In this document: positions 8,772 through 16,605 of the stretch, piece after piece | How positions within the stretch are numbered: position 1 is the stretch's first letter | Layout: each line of letters starts with the position of its first letter | Origin: Bradyrhizobium sp. Leo170 | Lineage (GTDB): Bacteria; Pseudomonadota; Alphaproteobacteria; Rhizobiales; Xanthobacteraceae | NCBI RefSeq assembly: GCF_004296405.1 | Contig: NZ_PSRR01000013.1 | Span: forward strand, 1-58,383 | Direction: 5' to 3' | DNA length: 58,383 nucleotides | Made by a program: the position numbers and the translations under genes | The notes under the pieces: generated by a model | What the model was told of the DNA's origin: nothing | Seen by the model: only the letters and a program-made list of their open reading frames with translations | Databases searched by the model: none

Positions 8772-9503
8772 ATGAGGACAAGAACAATTTTGACGGCGTC
8801 GCTCGTGCTTGCGGCGGCGTTCGGTGGGGCTGCCATGTCGGCGCAGGCTGCGGATCTGGCGCCGGTCTACAAGGCGAAGGCACCGCCGCCGGTGGAGACC
8901 TTCAACCCCTGGATGATCCGTCTGCGCGCGCTCGGCGTGCTGCCGGATGCGGGCGGCAGCTCGGTTAACGTCTTCGGCGTTCCGGGCCTGTCGTCACCGA
9001 ATTCGGGGCTCTCGATTAGCGATCAGGTCATCCCGGAGCTCGACATCACCTATTTCTTCACCGAGAATTTAGCCGCCGAACTCATCCTTGGCGCGACCAG
9101 GCATCACATCAGCGGTACCGGGGCGCTCAACGGGCTCGACATCGGTAAGGCCTGGCTGTTGCCGCCGACGCTGACCCTGCAATATCACTTCACCGGGCTT
9201 GGCGCGTTCAAGCCGTATATCGGTGCCGGCATCAACTACACCGTGTTCTTCAACCAGTCCGCGGCCAATACGCCGGTCGGCGGTCTTGCGGTGACGGATC
9301 TGCACATCAGCAACCAGGTCGGCGCCGCGGTCCAGTTCGGCTTCGACTACATGCTCGACCGCCACTGGGGCCTCAACGTCGACGTGAAGAAGCTGTGGCT
9401 GCGGCCGGACTACTCGGCAACCGTCAACAACGCAATTCCAGTCACCGGGCGCGCCAATATCGATCCGTGGCTGGTGGGCGGCGGCGTCGTCTACAAGTTC
9501 TGA
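8772..9503 (+). CDS. ompW: OmpW-family outer membrane protein
   Basis: An eight-stranded beta-barrel of the outer membrane, 243 residues from this start. The signal peptide MRTRTILTASLVLAAAF... is cut after AQA. The mature part starts ADLAPVYKAKAPPPV and has alternating strands (DITYFFTENLAAELILGA, TLTLQYHF, FKPYIGAGINYTVFF). It ends in VYKF, with the terminal Phe used by the BAM machinery. In-frame ATGs at 8754 and 8760 are possible but place extra residues before the signal. A FixK/FNR box lies upstream. OmpW proteins form hydrophobic channels and in enterics respond to anaerobiosis, which fits the box. Confidence 0.9.
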   Translation: MRTRTILTASLVLAAAFGGAAMSAQAADLAPVYKAKAPPPVETFNPWMIRLRALGVLPDAGGSSVNVFGVPGLSSPNSGLSISDQVIPELDITYFFTENLAAELILGATRHHISGTGALNGLDIGKAWLLPPTLTLQYHFTGLGAFKPYIGAGINYTVFFNQSAANTPVGGLAVTDLHISNQVGAAVQFGFDYMLDRHWGLNVDVKKLWLRPDYSATVNNAIPVTGRANIDPWLVGGGVVYKF

Positions 9504-9510
9504 CGCCGCG

Positions 9511-9547
9511 GGGGACGGCGGCGCCGGGAGCCGGGCTCCGGCGCCGC
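9511..9547 (+). terminator. Strong GC hairpin after ompW
   Basis: The arms GCGGCGCCGGGAG and CTCCGGCGCCGC pair with a single bulged base and a short loop, directly after the ompW stop. There is no T-tract, so it may act as a 3' stabiliser or a weak terminator. Confidence 0.5.
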
Positions 9548-9600
9548 TGGCCGCCTTGGTGCTGAGCCAGCATGAGATGACGGACCAGATCGAATTGCGC

Positions 9601-9676
9601 TAGAGCATGATCCGGAAAAGTGGAAACCGGTTTTCCCTCGCGACAAACGCGAAGCGTTTGCGCGGAGATCATGCTC
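9601..9676. repeat. Intergenic repeat, family C (tagagcatgatccgg...gatcatgctc)
   Basis: Outer arms AGAGCATGATC and GATCATGCTC, with inner hairpins GGAAAACCGGTTTTCC-like and CGCGACAAACGCGAAGCGTTTG-like. A near-identical copy is at 28560-28637 and a fragment at 46062-46075. I know it as a widespread Bradyrhizobiaceae repeat. Confidence 0.8.
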
Positions 9677-9729
9677 AAATTAAGAGATGAGATCATTCCC
9701 ATCTCAGCGCGCGCCGCGGAAAGCATCAC

Positions 9730-9948
9730 ATGGACATCAAGGTTAGGGATTCAAACGGCGCGCCGCTCGCCGAAGGCGACAGCGTCACGCTGATCAAGGA
9801 CCTGAAGCTGAAAGGCTCGTCCACGGTCTTGAAGCGCGGCACGGTGATCAAGAACATCCACCTCACCGATAACGAGGACGAAATCGAGGGCCGCACCGAC
9901 AAGGTCAAGGGCCTGGTCCTGCGCACGGAGTTCTTGAAGAAGGCGTGA
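9730..9948 (+). CDS. PhnA/YjdM-type protein, C-terminal domain only
   Basis: A 72-residue cytosolic protein that matches the C-terminal PhnA domain (VRDSNGAPLAEGDSVTLIKD, KLKGSSTVLKRGTVIKNI, TEFLKKA). The N-terminal zinc ribbon of longer YjdM proteins is absent, which is common in alphaproteobacteria. It is named for alkylphosphonate utilisation, but that role is not supported in this family and no phn genes are near. A bidirectional terminator follows. Confidence 0.85.
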   Translation: MDIKVRDSNGAPLAEGDSVTLIKDLKLKGSSTVLKRGTVIKNIHLTDNEDEIEGRTDKVKGLVLRTEFLKKA

Positions 9949-10008
9949 GGGCGGCCATCCGCCGTCATCACCCGCCACCGGGTCGCGGCTGCTGCATCAC
10001 TCCAACAA

Positions 10009-10036
10009 AAACGCGGCGGGTTGATCCGCCGCGTTT
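10009..10036. terminator. Bidirectional rho-independent terminator
   Basis: AACGCGGCGG and CCGCCGCGTT pair around a short loop, flanked by A-rich sequence on one side and T-rich on the other. It lies between the convergent phnA-like gene and trcR and can serve both. Confidence 0.75.
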
Positions 10037-10066
10037 CGCATGCCTCGTACCGAATGCGAGGCAGCC

Positions 10067-10762
10067 TTATTCTTCCTGCTCTTCTTTCTTGCCGCCGATC
10101 GTCTTCAGCTTGGCGAACACGGCGTCGACGTTGAGGTCGTCGCCCTTTCTCTCGGCGGGCTCGAACTCCGGCTCCTTCCGCGTGGTCTCGGAGGCCGGCA
10201 GCAGCGTGGCGCCACCATAGGTGGCGGTGGCGGGCTTCTCCTTGGCGGCGCGCTGCACCTCGAAGTCGAGCTCGATCTGCGAGCACAGGCCGAGCGTCAC
10301 CGGGTCCATCGGGGTCAGCGTCGAGGTATTCCAGTGGGTGCGGTCGCGGACGCTGGCGATCGTGGTCTTGGTGGTTCCGACCAGCCGCATGATCTGGGCG
10401 TCCTTCAGTTCGGGATGGTTGCGGACCAGCCACAGGATCGCGCTCGGCCGCTCATGGCGGCGCGACACCGGCGTATAGCGCGGGCCCTTGCGCTTGGCGG
10501 CGGCCGGCAGCACCACCTTGCTCTCGCCGAGCCTGAGGCGATAGTTGGGGTCCCTTTCGCCCTTTTCGATCTCGTCGCGGCTCAATTGGCCGGTCGAGAT
10601 CGGGTCCATGCCCTTGATGCCCTGGGCGGCGTCGCCGTCCGCGATGGCGCGGACCTCCAACGGGTGCATCTTGGTGAAATCGGCGACCTGGTCGAAGGTC
10701 AGCGCGGTATTATCGAGGAGCCAGACGGCGGTCGCCTTGGGCATCAGAGGTGCGTTGCTCAT
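10067..10762 (-). CDS. trcR: TrcR-type cell-cycle transcriptional regulator (DUF1013)
   Basis: A 231-residue cytosolic protein of the DUF1013 family found almost only in alphaproteobacteria. The N-terminal part (MPKATAVWLLDNTALTFDQV, then VADFTKMHPLEVRAIADG) looks like a helix-turn-helix. A second helical region follows (HPELKDAQIMRLVGTTKTTI). The C-terminus is acidic and ends KKEEQEE. Start at 10762 (MSNAPLMPK) chosen because conservation starts there; an in-frame ATG at 10816 adds 18 unlikely residues. In Caulobacter the family is linked to cell-cycle control; the role here is inferred by family. Confidence 0.85.
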   Translation of the reverse strand: MSNAPLMPKATAVWLLDNTALTFDQVADFTKMHPLEVRAIADGDAAQGIKGMDPISTGQLSRDEIEKGERDPNYRLRLGESKVVLPAAAKRKGPRYTPVSRRHERPSAILWLVRNHPELKDAQIMRLVGTTKTTIASVRDRTHWNTSTLTPMDPVTLGLCSQIELDFEVQRAAKEKPATATYGGATLLPASETTRKEPEFEPAERKGDDLNVDAVFAKLKTIGGKKEEQEE

Positions 10763-10988
10763 GGCAAATCTCCTTTGTGCTTCGCCCACCTCTTTGGAGG
10801 CGAAACCGGGGGTCATCAGCGATGACGGGAATCAAGCCCTATATAATCCTTCGGGTACCGGTGGCGCAATGGTTCTGCTAGAGTGCCTTGACACCGTCCG
10901 AAACCCAGCCCAAGTCGGGCTAAAGTCCTTACCCAACTGACCGTTCCCTGCCCGCCGGCAAGGGGTGATTCGGTCGCGAGATCGCTCC

Positions 10989-11957
10989 ATGCCAGCCAAA
11001 CCAGACCTGAGAATCGTGCTTTGTTCGCCACGCGGCTTTTGTGCCGGGGTGGTCCGGGCCATCGACACCGTGGAACGGGCGCTGATGATCTACGGCGCCC
11101 CGGTTTATGTCCGGCACGAGATCGTCCACAATAAATATGTCGTGGACGGCCTGAAGAAGAAGGGCGCGATTTTCGTCGAGGAACTGGCCGAAATCCCCGC
11201 GAATACCACCGCACCGGTGGTTTTTTCCGCTCATGGGGTTCCAAAGTCGGTTCCGGCGGATGCGCAGGCACGCCATTTGTTCTCGCTGGACGCCACCTGT
11301 CCGCTGGTCACCAAGGTGCACCGGGAAGCCGCGATCCATTTCAAGCGTGGCCGCGAGATCCTCCTGATCGGGCATTCCCACCACCCGGAGGTGGTCGGCA
11401 CGCTCGGCCAGTTGCCTGCGGGCGCCGTGACCCTGATCGAGACCGCCGAGGACGCCAAGACCTTCACCCCGAAGGATCCCAACAACCTCGCCTTTGTGAC
11501 CCAGACCACGCTGTCGATCGACGATACCGCCGAGATCGTCGCGCTGCTCAAGGAGCGCTTCCCGAACGTCAACGGGCCGCACAAGGAAGACATCTGCTAT
11601 GCCACCACCAACCGCCAGCTCGCGGTGAAGAAGGTGGCTCCGGTGGTCGATGCGCTGATCGTGGTCGGCGCGCCGAACTCCTCCAACTCGCAGCGCCTGC
11701 GCGAGGTCGCCGAGCGCGAGGGCTGCCCGATCGCGGTGCTGGCGCAGCGTGCCAGCGACATCGACTGGGATCGCTTTGAGGGCATCAGCAGCCTCGGCAT
11801 CACGGCCGGCGCCTCCGCGCCGGAAGTGATCGTCGAAGAGATCATGGACGCGTTCGCCGAGCGCTTTGAATTGCATGTCGAGACCGTCTCGGCCGCGGAA
11901 GAAAACGAGTTCTTCCCGCTGCCGCGCTCGCTGCGTCCTGAAGCCGCCGCCGAGTAG
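10989..11957 (+). CDS. ispH: 4-hydroxy-3-methylbut-2-enyl diphosphate reductase
   Basis: Last enzyme of the MEP isoprenoid pathway, a cytosolic [4Fe-4S] protein making IPP and DMAPP; 322 residues. The cluster cysteines lie in [13 protein letters not shown], in [11 protein letters not shown] and in the [13 protein letters not shown] region. The substrate-binding His residues lie in [15 protein letters not shown] and [11 protein letters not shown], with NSSNSQRL near the end. The ATG at 10989 is preferred to 10965 since it directly precedes the conserved [14 protein letters not shown]. Only six bases separate it from thrB, so ispH-thrB-rnhA form one operon. Confidence 0.96.
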   Translation: MPAKPDLRIVLCSPRGFCAGVVRAIDTVERALMIYGAPVYVRHEIVHNKYVVDGLKKKGAIFVEELAEIPANTTAPVVFSAHGVPKSVPADAQARHLFSLDATCPLVTKVHREAAIHFKRGREILLIGHSHHPEVVGTLGQLPAGAVTLIETAEDAKTFTPKDPNNLAFVTQTTLSIDDTAEIVALLKERFPNVNGPHKEDICYATTNRQLAVKKVAPVVDALIVVGAPNSSNSQRLREVAEREGCPIAVLAQRASDIDWDRFEGISSLGITAGASAPEVIVEEIMDAFAERFELHVETVSAAEENEFFPLPRSLRPEAAAE

Positions 11958-11963
11958 TCGTTT

Positions 11964-12944
11964 ATGGCGGTCTACACCGACGTCGCCGCCGAAGAGCTAG
12001 CGGAATTCCTTAGAGGTTACGACATCGGCGATCTCCTCTCCTACAAGGGGATCGCCGAGGGCGTCGAGAACTCGAACTTCCTGCTGCACACGAGCTGCGG
12101 CTCGTTCATCCTGACGCTCTACGAGAAGCGCGTGGCGGAGGATGACCTTCCGTATTTCCTGTCGCTGATGGCGCATCTCGCCGAGCGCGGCGTGAGCTGC
12201 CCGCAGCCGGCGCGAAACCGCAAGGGCGAGGTCTTTAGCCGGCTCGCGGGGCGGCCGGCGGCGGTCATCAATTTCCTCGAAGGCATGTGGCCGCGGCGGC
12301 CGAATGTCGGACATTGCGGCGCCGTCGGCGAGGCGCTGGCGAAGATGCATCTTGCCGGGCTCGATTTCCCGATGTTCCGCCAGAACCCGCTCTCGGTTGC
12401 CGGCTGGCGGCCGCTGTTCGATCTTGCCGGCGCGCGCGCCGACAGCGTGCAGGCGGGCCTGCGCGATTTCGTCGAGCGCGAGCTTGGCTATCTCGAGGCG
12501 AATTGGCCGGCCGATCTGCCGGTCGGCGTCATCCATGCCGATCTGTTTCCGGACAACGTGTTCTTCCTCGGCGACAGACTGTCGGGGCTGATCGACTTCC
12601 CGTTCTCCTGCAACGACATCCTGGCTTATGACGTGGCGATCTGCCTCAATGCCTGGTGCTTCGAGCCGGACCATTCCTTCAACGCGACGAAAGCGCGCGC
12701 GCTCCTCAATGCATATGGCCGGGCGCGGCCGTTGTCGGAAGGAGAGCAGGCGGCGCTGCCGCTGCTCGCGCGCGGCGCCGCGCTGCGCTTCCTGCTGACG
12801 CGTTTGGTCGATTTCCTCAACGTGCCGCCAGGTGCGCTGGTGAAGCCCAAGGACCCGCTGGAATATGTGCGCAAGCTGCGCTTCCAGCAGAGCGTGAAGA
12901 CGCTCAGCGATTACGGCGTGACGCAGGCGGGGTGCGTGGCGTGA
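11964..12944 (+). CDS. thrB: Homoserine kinase (choline-kinase-like, type II)
   Basis: ATP-dependent phosphorylation of homoserine in threonine synthesis; 326 residues, cytosolic. It is the alphaproteobacterial form related to aminoglycoside and choline kinases, not the GHMP type. The catalytic loop is [13 protein letters not shown] and the metal-binding Asp is in [11 protein letters not shown]. The N-terminal nucleotide lobe starts [13 protein letters not shown]. The 3' end overlaps the rnhA start by four bases (GTGA), so the two are coupled. Confidence 0.95.
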   Translation: MAVYTDVAAEELAEFLRGYDIGDLLSYKGIAEGVENSNFLLHTSCGSFILTLYEKRVAEDDLPYFLSLMAHLAERGVSCPQPARNRKGEVFSRLAGRPAAVINFLEGMWPRRPNVGHCGAVGEALAKMHLAGLDFPMFRQNPLSVAGWRPLFDLAGARADSVQAGLRDFVERELGYLEANWPADLPVGVIHADLFPDNVFFLGDRLSGLIDFPFSCNDILAYDVAICLNAWCFEPDHSFNATKARALLNAYGRARPLSEGEQAALPLLARGAALRFLLTRLVDFLNVPPGALVKPKDPLEYVRKLRFQQSVKTLSDYGVTQAGCVA

Positions 12945-13408
12945 GCGAAAAGCCGCATGTGACTGTTTTCACCGACGGCGCCTGCTCGGGCAATCCCGGC
13001 CCGGGCGGCTGGGGCGCGATACTGAAATTCGGCGACGTCGAGAAGGAATTGAAGGGCGGCGAGGCCCATACCACCAACAACCGCATGGAATTGATGGCGG
13101 CGATTTCGGCGCTGGAGGCGCTGAAGAAGCCCTGCGTGGTCGATCTCACCACCGACAGCCAATATGTCCGCCAGGGCATCACCGCCTGGATCTTCGGCTG
13201 GAAGAAGAACGGCTGGCGTACTGCCGACAAGAAGCCGGTGAAGAATGTCGAGCTATGGCAGCGGCTCGATGCCGCGCTGAAGCCGCACGAGGTGCGCTGG
13301 CACTGGATCAAGGGCCACGCCGGCCACGCCGAAAACGAGCGCGCCGACCAGCTCGCCCGCGAAGGCGTCGCCATGGCGCGGCTGAAGGAAAAAGTCGGCG
13401 GTTCGTAG
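12941..13408 (+). CDS. rnhA: Ribonuclease HI
   Basis: Cuts the RNA strand of RNA-DNA hybrids, needing Mg2+; 155 residues, cytosolic. The acidic active site is visible: Asp in [20 protein letters not shown], Glu in [10 protein letters not shown], Asp in LTTDSQYV and Asp in [12 protein letters not shown]; the mobile His is in [10 protein letters not shown]. The start is GTG at 12941, overlapping the thrB stop, since the protein begins [12 protein letters not shown]. The frame extends upstream inside thrB but that part is out of frame with thrB and not conserved. A family A repeat follows directly. Confidence 0.96.
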   Translation: MSEKPHVTVFTDGACSGNPGPGGWGAILKFGDVEKELKGGEAHTTNNRMELMAAISALEALKKPCVVDLTTDSQYVRQGITAWIFGWKKNGWRTADKKPVKNVELWQRLDAALKPHEVRWHWIKGHAGHAENERADQLAREGVAMARLKEKVGGS

Positions 13409-13411
13409 TTG

Positions 13412-13493
13412 GTAGGGTGGGCAAAGCGCAGCGTGCCCACCATCCACGTTCGGTGCAAAAAACGGTGGGCACGCTTCGCTTTGCCCACCCTAC
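13412..13493. repeat. Palindromic intergenic repeat, family A, second copy
   Basis: Nearly identical to 2077-2157, with the same arms and centre. It is placed just after rnhA, where the long hairpin could end the ispH-thrB-rnhA transcript. Confidence 0.85.
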
Positions 13494-13511
13494 GGCCTCT
13501 CCGTCGTCGTC

Positions 13512-13595
13512 CGTCATTGCGAGCGAAGCGAAGCAATCCATTTCGCCGCTTGCTGAGGCGTGGATTGCTTCGTCGCTACGCTCCTCGCAATGACG
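13512..13595. repeat. Palindromic intergenic repeat, family B (cgtcattgcgagcg...cgcaatgacg)
   Basis: Outer arms CGTCATTGCGAGCGAAGCGA and its complement with an inner GCAATCCA...TGGATTGC arm. Copies at 20143-20227 and 30913-30996. Here it sits directly behind a family A repeat, between convergent genes. Confidence 0.85.
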
Positions 13596-13604
13596 GGGGG
13601 AAGC

Positions 13605-14090
13605 TTAGAGCTGCGCCAGCAGCGTGTCGCCGCCGGAGACCTCGACCTTGCCCGGGGCCGGTTCGAGGTTGAGCTTCTTCACCACGCCGTCCTCGACCAG
13701 CATCGAATAGCGCTTGGAGCGGATGCCGAGCCCGTTGCCGGAGGCATCGAGCTCCATGCCGATCGCCTTGGTGAAATCGGCGTTGCCGTCGGCGAGGAAC
13801 AGCGCCTCGTCGCGCTGGTCGGTGTCGCGCTTCCAGGCGTTCATGACGAAGGCATCGTTGACCGAGACGATCGCGATGGTGTCGACGCCCTTGTCCTTGA
13901 TGGCGTAGGCGTTGAGGAAGATGCTCGGCAGATGCATCTTGTGGCAGGTGCCGGTGTAGGCGCCGGGCACTGCGAACAGCGCCACCTTCTTGCCCTTGAA
14001 GACATCATCGGTGGTCCGCACCTGCGGACCTTCCTCGGTCATCACGCGAAACTTGGCATCCGGCAGCTTGCCGCCAACTTGGATCGTCAT
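13605..14090 (-). CDS. Peroxiredoxin, Prx5/AhpE-like
   Basis: Thiol peroxidase of 161 residues that reduces H2O2 or organic peroxides. The peroxidatic Cys lies in VPGAYTGTCHKMHLPS; most members have PTC, so the Thr-Gly-Thr-Cys form is a small variant. The ends MTIQVGGKLPDAKF and VSGGDTLLAQL are typical of the group. The ATG at 14090 is chosen because family conservation starts there; a longer in-frame start at 14147 adds 19 unconserved residues. No reductase partner is near, so glutathione or glutaredoxin is the likely donor (inference). Confidence 0.9.
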   Translation of the reverse strand: MTIQVGGKLPDAKFRVMTEEGPQVRTTDDVFKGKKVALFAVPGAYTGTCHKMHLPSIFLNAYAIKDKGVDTIAIVSVNDAFVMNAWKRDTDQRDEALFLADGNADFTKAIGMELDASGNGLGIRSKRYSMLVEDGVVKKLNLEPAPGKVEVSGGDTLLAQL

Positions 14091-14198
14091 CGTCCAGTCT
14101 CCCTGAATGAGCTGATGTTTTGTAGACCGTGCAGCTTGCGGGCACAATATTCGCGAGCGTCAAAACCGCAACGGCCGCGCGCCTTCACCGTTCCGTCA

Positions 14199-14753
14199 TC
14201 ATCCGGAAAATCCGCCTTCGTCCAGGAAGGCCTGCTCTTCGGGCGTGGTCGCGCGCCGCAGGATGCGGTTGCGGTGAGGAAAGCGGCCGAACCGCCGGAT
14301 GATATCGGCGTGCCCCTCCGCATATTCGAGCTGCTCCGTATTGCCGATGTTCCGGAACAGCTCGATGCAGCGGATCTGGTCGGGCAGATGCTCCGAATGC
14401 ATGAAGGGCATGTAGAGGAATTCGAGCAGGTCGGGGTCGATCCGCGCATCCACCCCGCGGTCGATGGCCCGATGCGCCACCTCCCGCGCCAGCGCGTCGC
14501 TTGAATAGGTCAGCGCGTCGCCGCGGAACATGTTGCGGGGAAACTGATCGAGAATGATGACGAGCGCCAGCGCCCCGTCGTCGATCATCTCCCATGACGA
14601 CAACTCGCCGCCCGCCGCCTTCCGCCAGAGCTCGAGATAGCGGTCGCGTATTTCCGCATCGAACGCATCGTCGCCCGCGTACCAGCGATCGGGGCCGGCC
14701 GCGCGCCAGAACGCCAGGATCTCGCCCGGCGTGACATCGCGAACGTCAATCAT
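14199..14753 (-). CDS. DUF924 family protein
   Basis: A 184-residue cytosolic, mainly helical protein (TPR-like fold in the family). Conserved stretches are ILAFWRAAGPDRWYAGDDAF, LALVIILDQFPRNMFRGDA, YMPFMHSEHL and GRFPHRNRILRR. The last, with its His and Arg residues, is the family signature. Biochemical function is not established. It lies between fadD and the peroxiredoxin on the same strand; the 27-base gap to fadD suggests a shared transcript. Confidence 0.88.
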   Translation of the reverse strand: MIDVRDVTPGEILAFWRAAGPDRWYAGDDAFDAEIRDRYLELWRKAAGGELSSWEMIDDGALALVIILDQFPRNMFRGDALTYSSDALAREVAHRAIDRGVDARIDPDLLEFLYMPFMHSEHLPDQIRCIELFRNIGNTEQLEYAEGHADIIRRFGRFPHRNRILRRATTPEEQAFLDEGGFSG

Positions 14754-14780
14754 GGTCCGAACGTCCGCTGGCGCGCGAAT

Positions 14781-16469
14781 TCAGGCCGCAGCCGCCGGCT
14801 TCTTCTCGTCGCGCAATTCGCGGCGCAGGATCTTTCCGACATTGGTCTTCGGCAGCTCGGTCCTGAACTCGATCTGCTTCGGCACCTTGTAGTTGGTGAG
14901 CTGGGTGCCGCAGAACTTGATGATCTCCTCGGCGGTGAGGCTCGGGTCCTTGCGGACGATGAAGGCTTTGACCGCCTCGCTGGTCTTGGCGTCGGCCACA
15001 CCGATCACGGCGCATTCGAGCACGCCCGGATGGCTCGCGATCACTTCCTCGATCTCGTTCGGATAGACGTTGAAGCCGGAGACCAGGATCATGTCCTTCT
15101 TGCGGTCGACGATCTTGGTGTAGCCGTTCTCGTCCATCACCCCGATGTCGCCGGTGCGGAAATAGCCGTCCGCGGTCATCACCCGCGCGGTCTCGTCCGG
15201 CCGGTTCCAGTAGCCCGACATCACCTGCGGGCCCTTGGCGCAGATCTCGCCGGCCTGTCCGAGCGGCAGTTCATTGCCGTCATCGTCGCGGATCGAGAGA
15301 TAAGTCGAAGGCACCGGCAGGCCGATCGAGCCGGAGAACTTGTCGGTGTCGGCGGGGTTGCAGGTCAGCGTCGGCGAGGTCTCGGACAAGCCGTAGCCTT
15401 CCGACAGCGCGCAGCCGGTCACCGCCAGCCATTTCTCGGCCACCGGCTTTTGCGTGGCCATGCCGCCGCCGAAGGAGGTCTTGAGCTTGGAGAAGTCGAG
15501 CTTGTCGAAGCCGGGTGTGTTCAACAAGCCGTTGTAGAGCGTGTTGACGGCGGGAAAGCTGTTGATCTGGTATTTCGCGAGCTCCTTGACGAAGCCGGGC
15601 AGATCGCGCGGGTTCGGGATCAGGAGGTTGACGCCGCCGGCGCGCACCGCCAGCAGATAGCAGGCGGTCAGCGCGAAGATGTGGTAGAGCGGCAGCGCGC
15701 AGACGATGAAGAGCTGGTCGACATGCGGCGGCTTCTTGATCGCCGGCTGCAGCCAGGCGTCGTTCTGCAGCACGTTGGCGACGATGTTGCGGTGGAGCAG
15801 GGTGGCTCCCTTGGAGACGCCGGTGGTGCCGCCGGTATATTGCAGGAAGGCGACGTCATCGGGCGTGATCCTGGGCCGGTTGAGCTTCATGCCCCGGCCT
15901 GCGGCGACAGCAGTGTTGAATGCGACGGCGCGCGGGATCGAGAACGGCGGCACCATCTTCTTCACCCGGCGCACCACCAGATTGACGATCACGCCCTTGA
16001 AGCCAAGCAGGTCGCCCATGCTGCCGACGATGACGTGCTTGACCGAGGTCTTGCCCAGCACCTGCTGCACGGTGGCAGCGAAATTCTCCAGAACGATGAT
16101 GGCTTCTGCGCCGGAATCCTTGAGCTGGTGCTCGAGCTCGCGCGGGGTGTAGAGCGGGTTGACGTTGACGGCGGCGTATCCGGCACGCAGCACGGCGGCG
16201 GTCGAGATCGGATATTGCAGCACGTTCGGCATCATCAGCGCGACGCGCGCGCCCTTTTGCAGGCCGAGGCTCTGCAGATAGGCGCCGAGCGCGGTCGACA
16301 TCTCGTCGAGCTCGCGATAGGTGATCGCCTTGTCCATGCAGATGAAGGCCTTGCGGTCGGCGAACTTCGCAAAGCTTTCCTCGAGCAGCTCAACCAGCGA
16401 TGAGTATTGCGTGACGTCGATGTCGGCGGGCACGCCGGCCGGGTAGTACTTGAGCCAGATGCGCTCCAT
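14781..16469 (-). CDS. fadD: Long-chain fatty-acid-CoA ligase
   Basis: Activates long-chain fatty acids to acyl-CoA for beta-oxidation or lipid remodelling; 562 residues, associated with the inner membrane face. The ATP loop is YTGGTTGVSKGATLLH, the second motif GYGLSETSP, and the C-terminal hinge and Lys are GYTKIVDRKKDMILVSGFNV and NVGKILRRELRD. The N-terminus MERIWLKYYPAGVPADID is typical of alphaproteobacterial FadD. The downstream DUF924 gene is 27 bases away. Confidence 0.93.
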   Translation of the reverse strand: MERIWLKYYPAGVPADIDVTQYSSLVELLEESFAKFADRKAFICMDKAITYRELDEMSTALGAYLQSLGLQKGARVALMMPNVLQYPISTAAVLRAGYAAVNVNPLYTPRELEHQLKDSGAEAIIVLENFAATVQQVLGKTSVKHVIVGSMGDLLGFKGVIVNLVVRRVKKMVPPFSIPRAVAFNTAVAAGRGMKLNRPRITPDDVAFLQYTGGTTGVSKGATLLHRNIVANVLQNDAWLQPAIKKPPHVDQLFIVCALPLYHIFALTACYLLAVRAGGVNLLIPNPRDLPGFVKELAKYQINSFPAVNTLYNGLLNTPGFDKLDFSKLKTSFGGGMATQKPVAEKWLAVTGCALSEGYGLSETSPTLTCNPADTDKFSGSIGLPVPSTYLSIRDDDGNELPLGQAGEICAKGPQVMSGYWNRPDETARVMTADGYFRTGDIGVMDENGYTKIVDRKKDMILVSGFNVYPNEIEEVIASHPGVLECAVIGVADAKTSEAVKAFIVRKDPSLTAEEIIKFCGTQLTNYKVPKQIEFRTELPKTNVGKILRRELRDEKKPAAAA

Positions 16470-16605
16470 GGAAATCCCCTCTCCTCGTCCCCGGACCGTG
16501 GCCCGGACTGCCTTCTTTTTGGCAGTATTGGGCTAGCCGGCGGCCGATGGCAAGCCGCCCGCGCCCGTTCGACGCATCAGCAAATCGGGGGATGTTGCGG
16601 CGCGG

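Noticed and set aside
2077..13595. Repeats as a CRISPR array
   Set aside because: The repeat copies are scattered, palindromic and 70-90 bases long, with no regular spacers and no cas genes.
15030..16403. Open frame of 457 residues opposite fadD
   Set aside because: Shadow of fadD; composition and lack of any motif argue against a gene.
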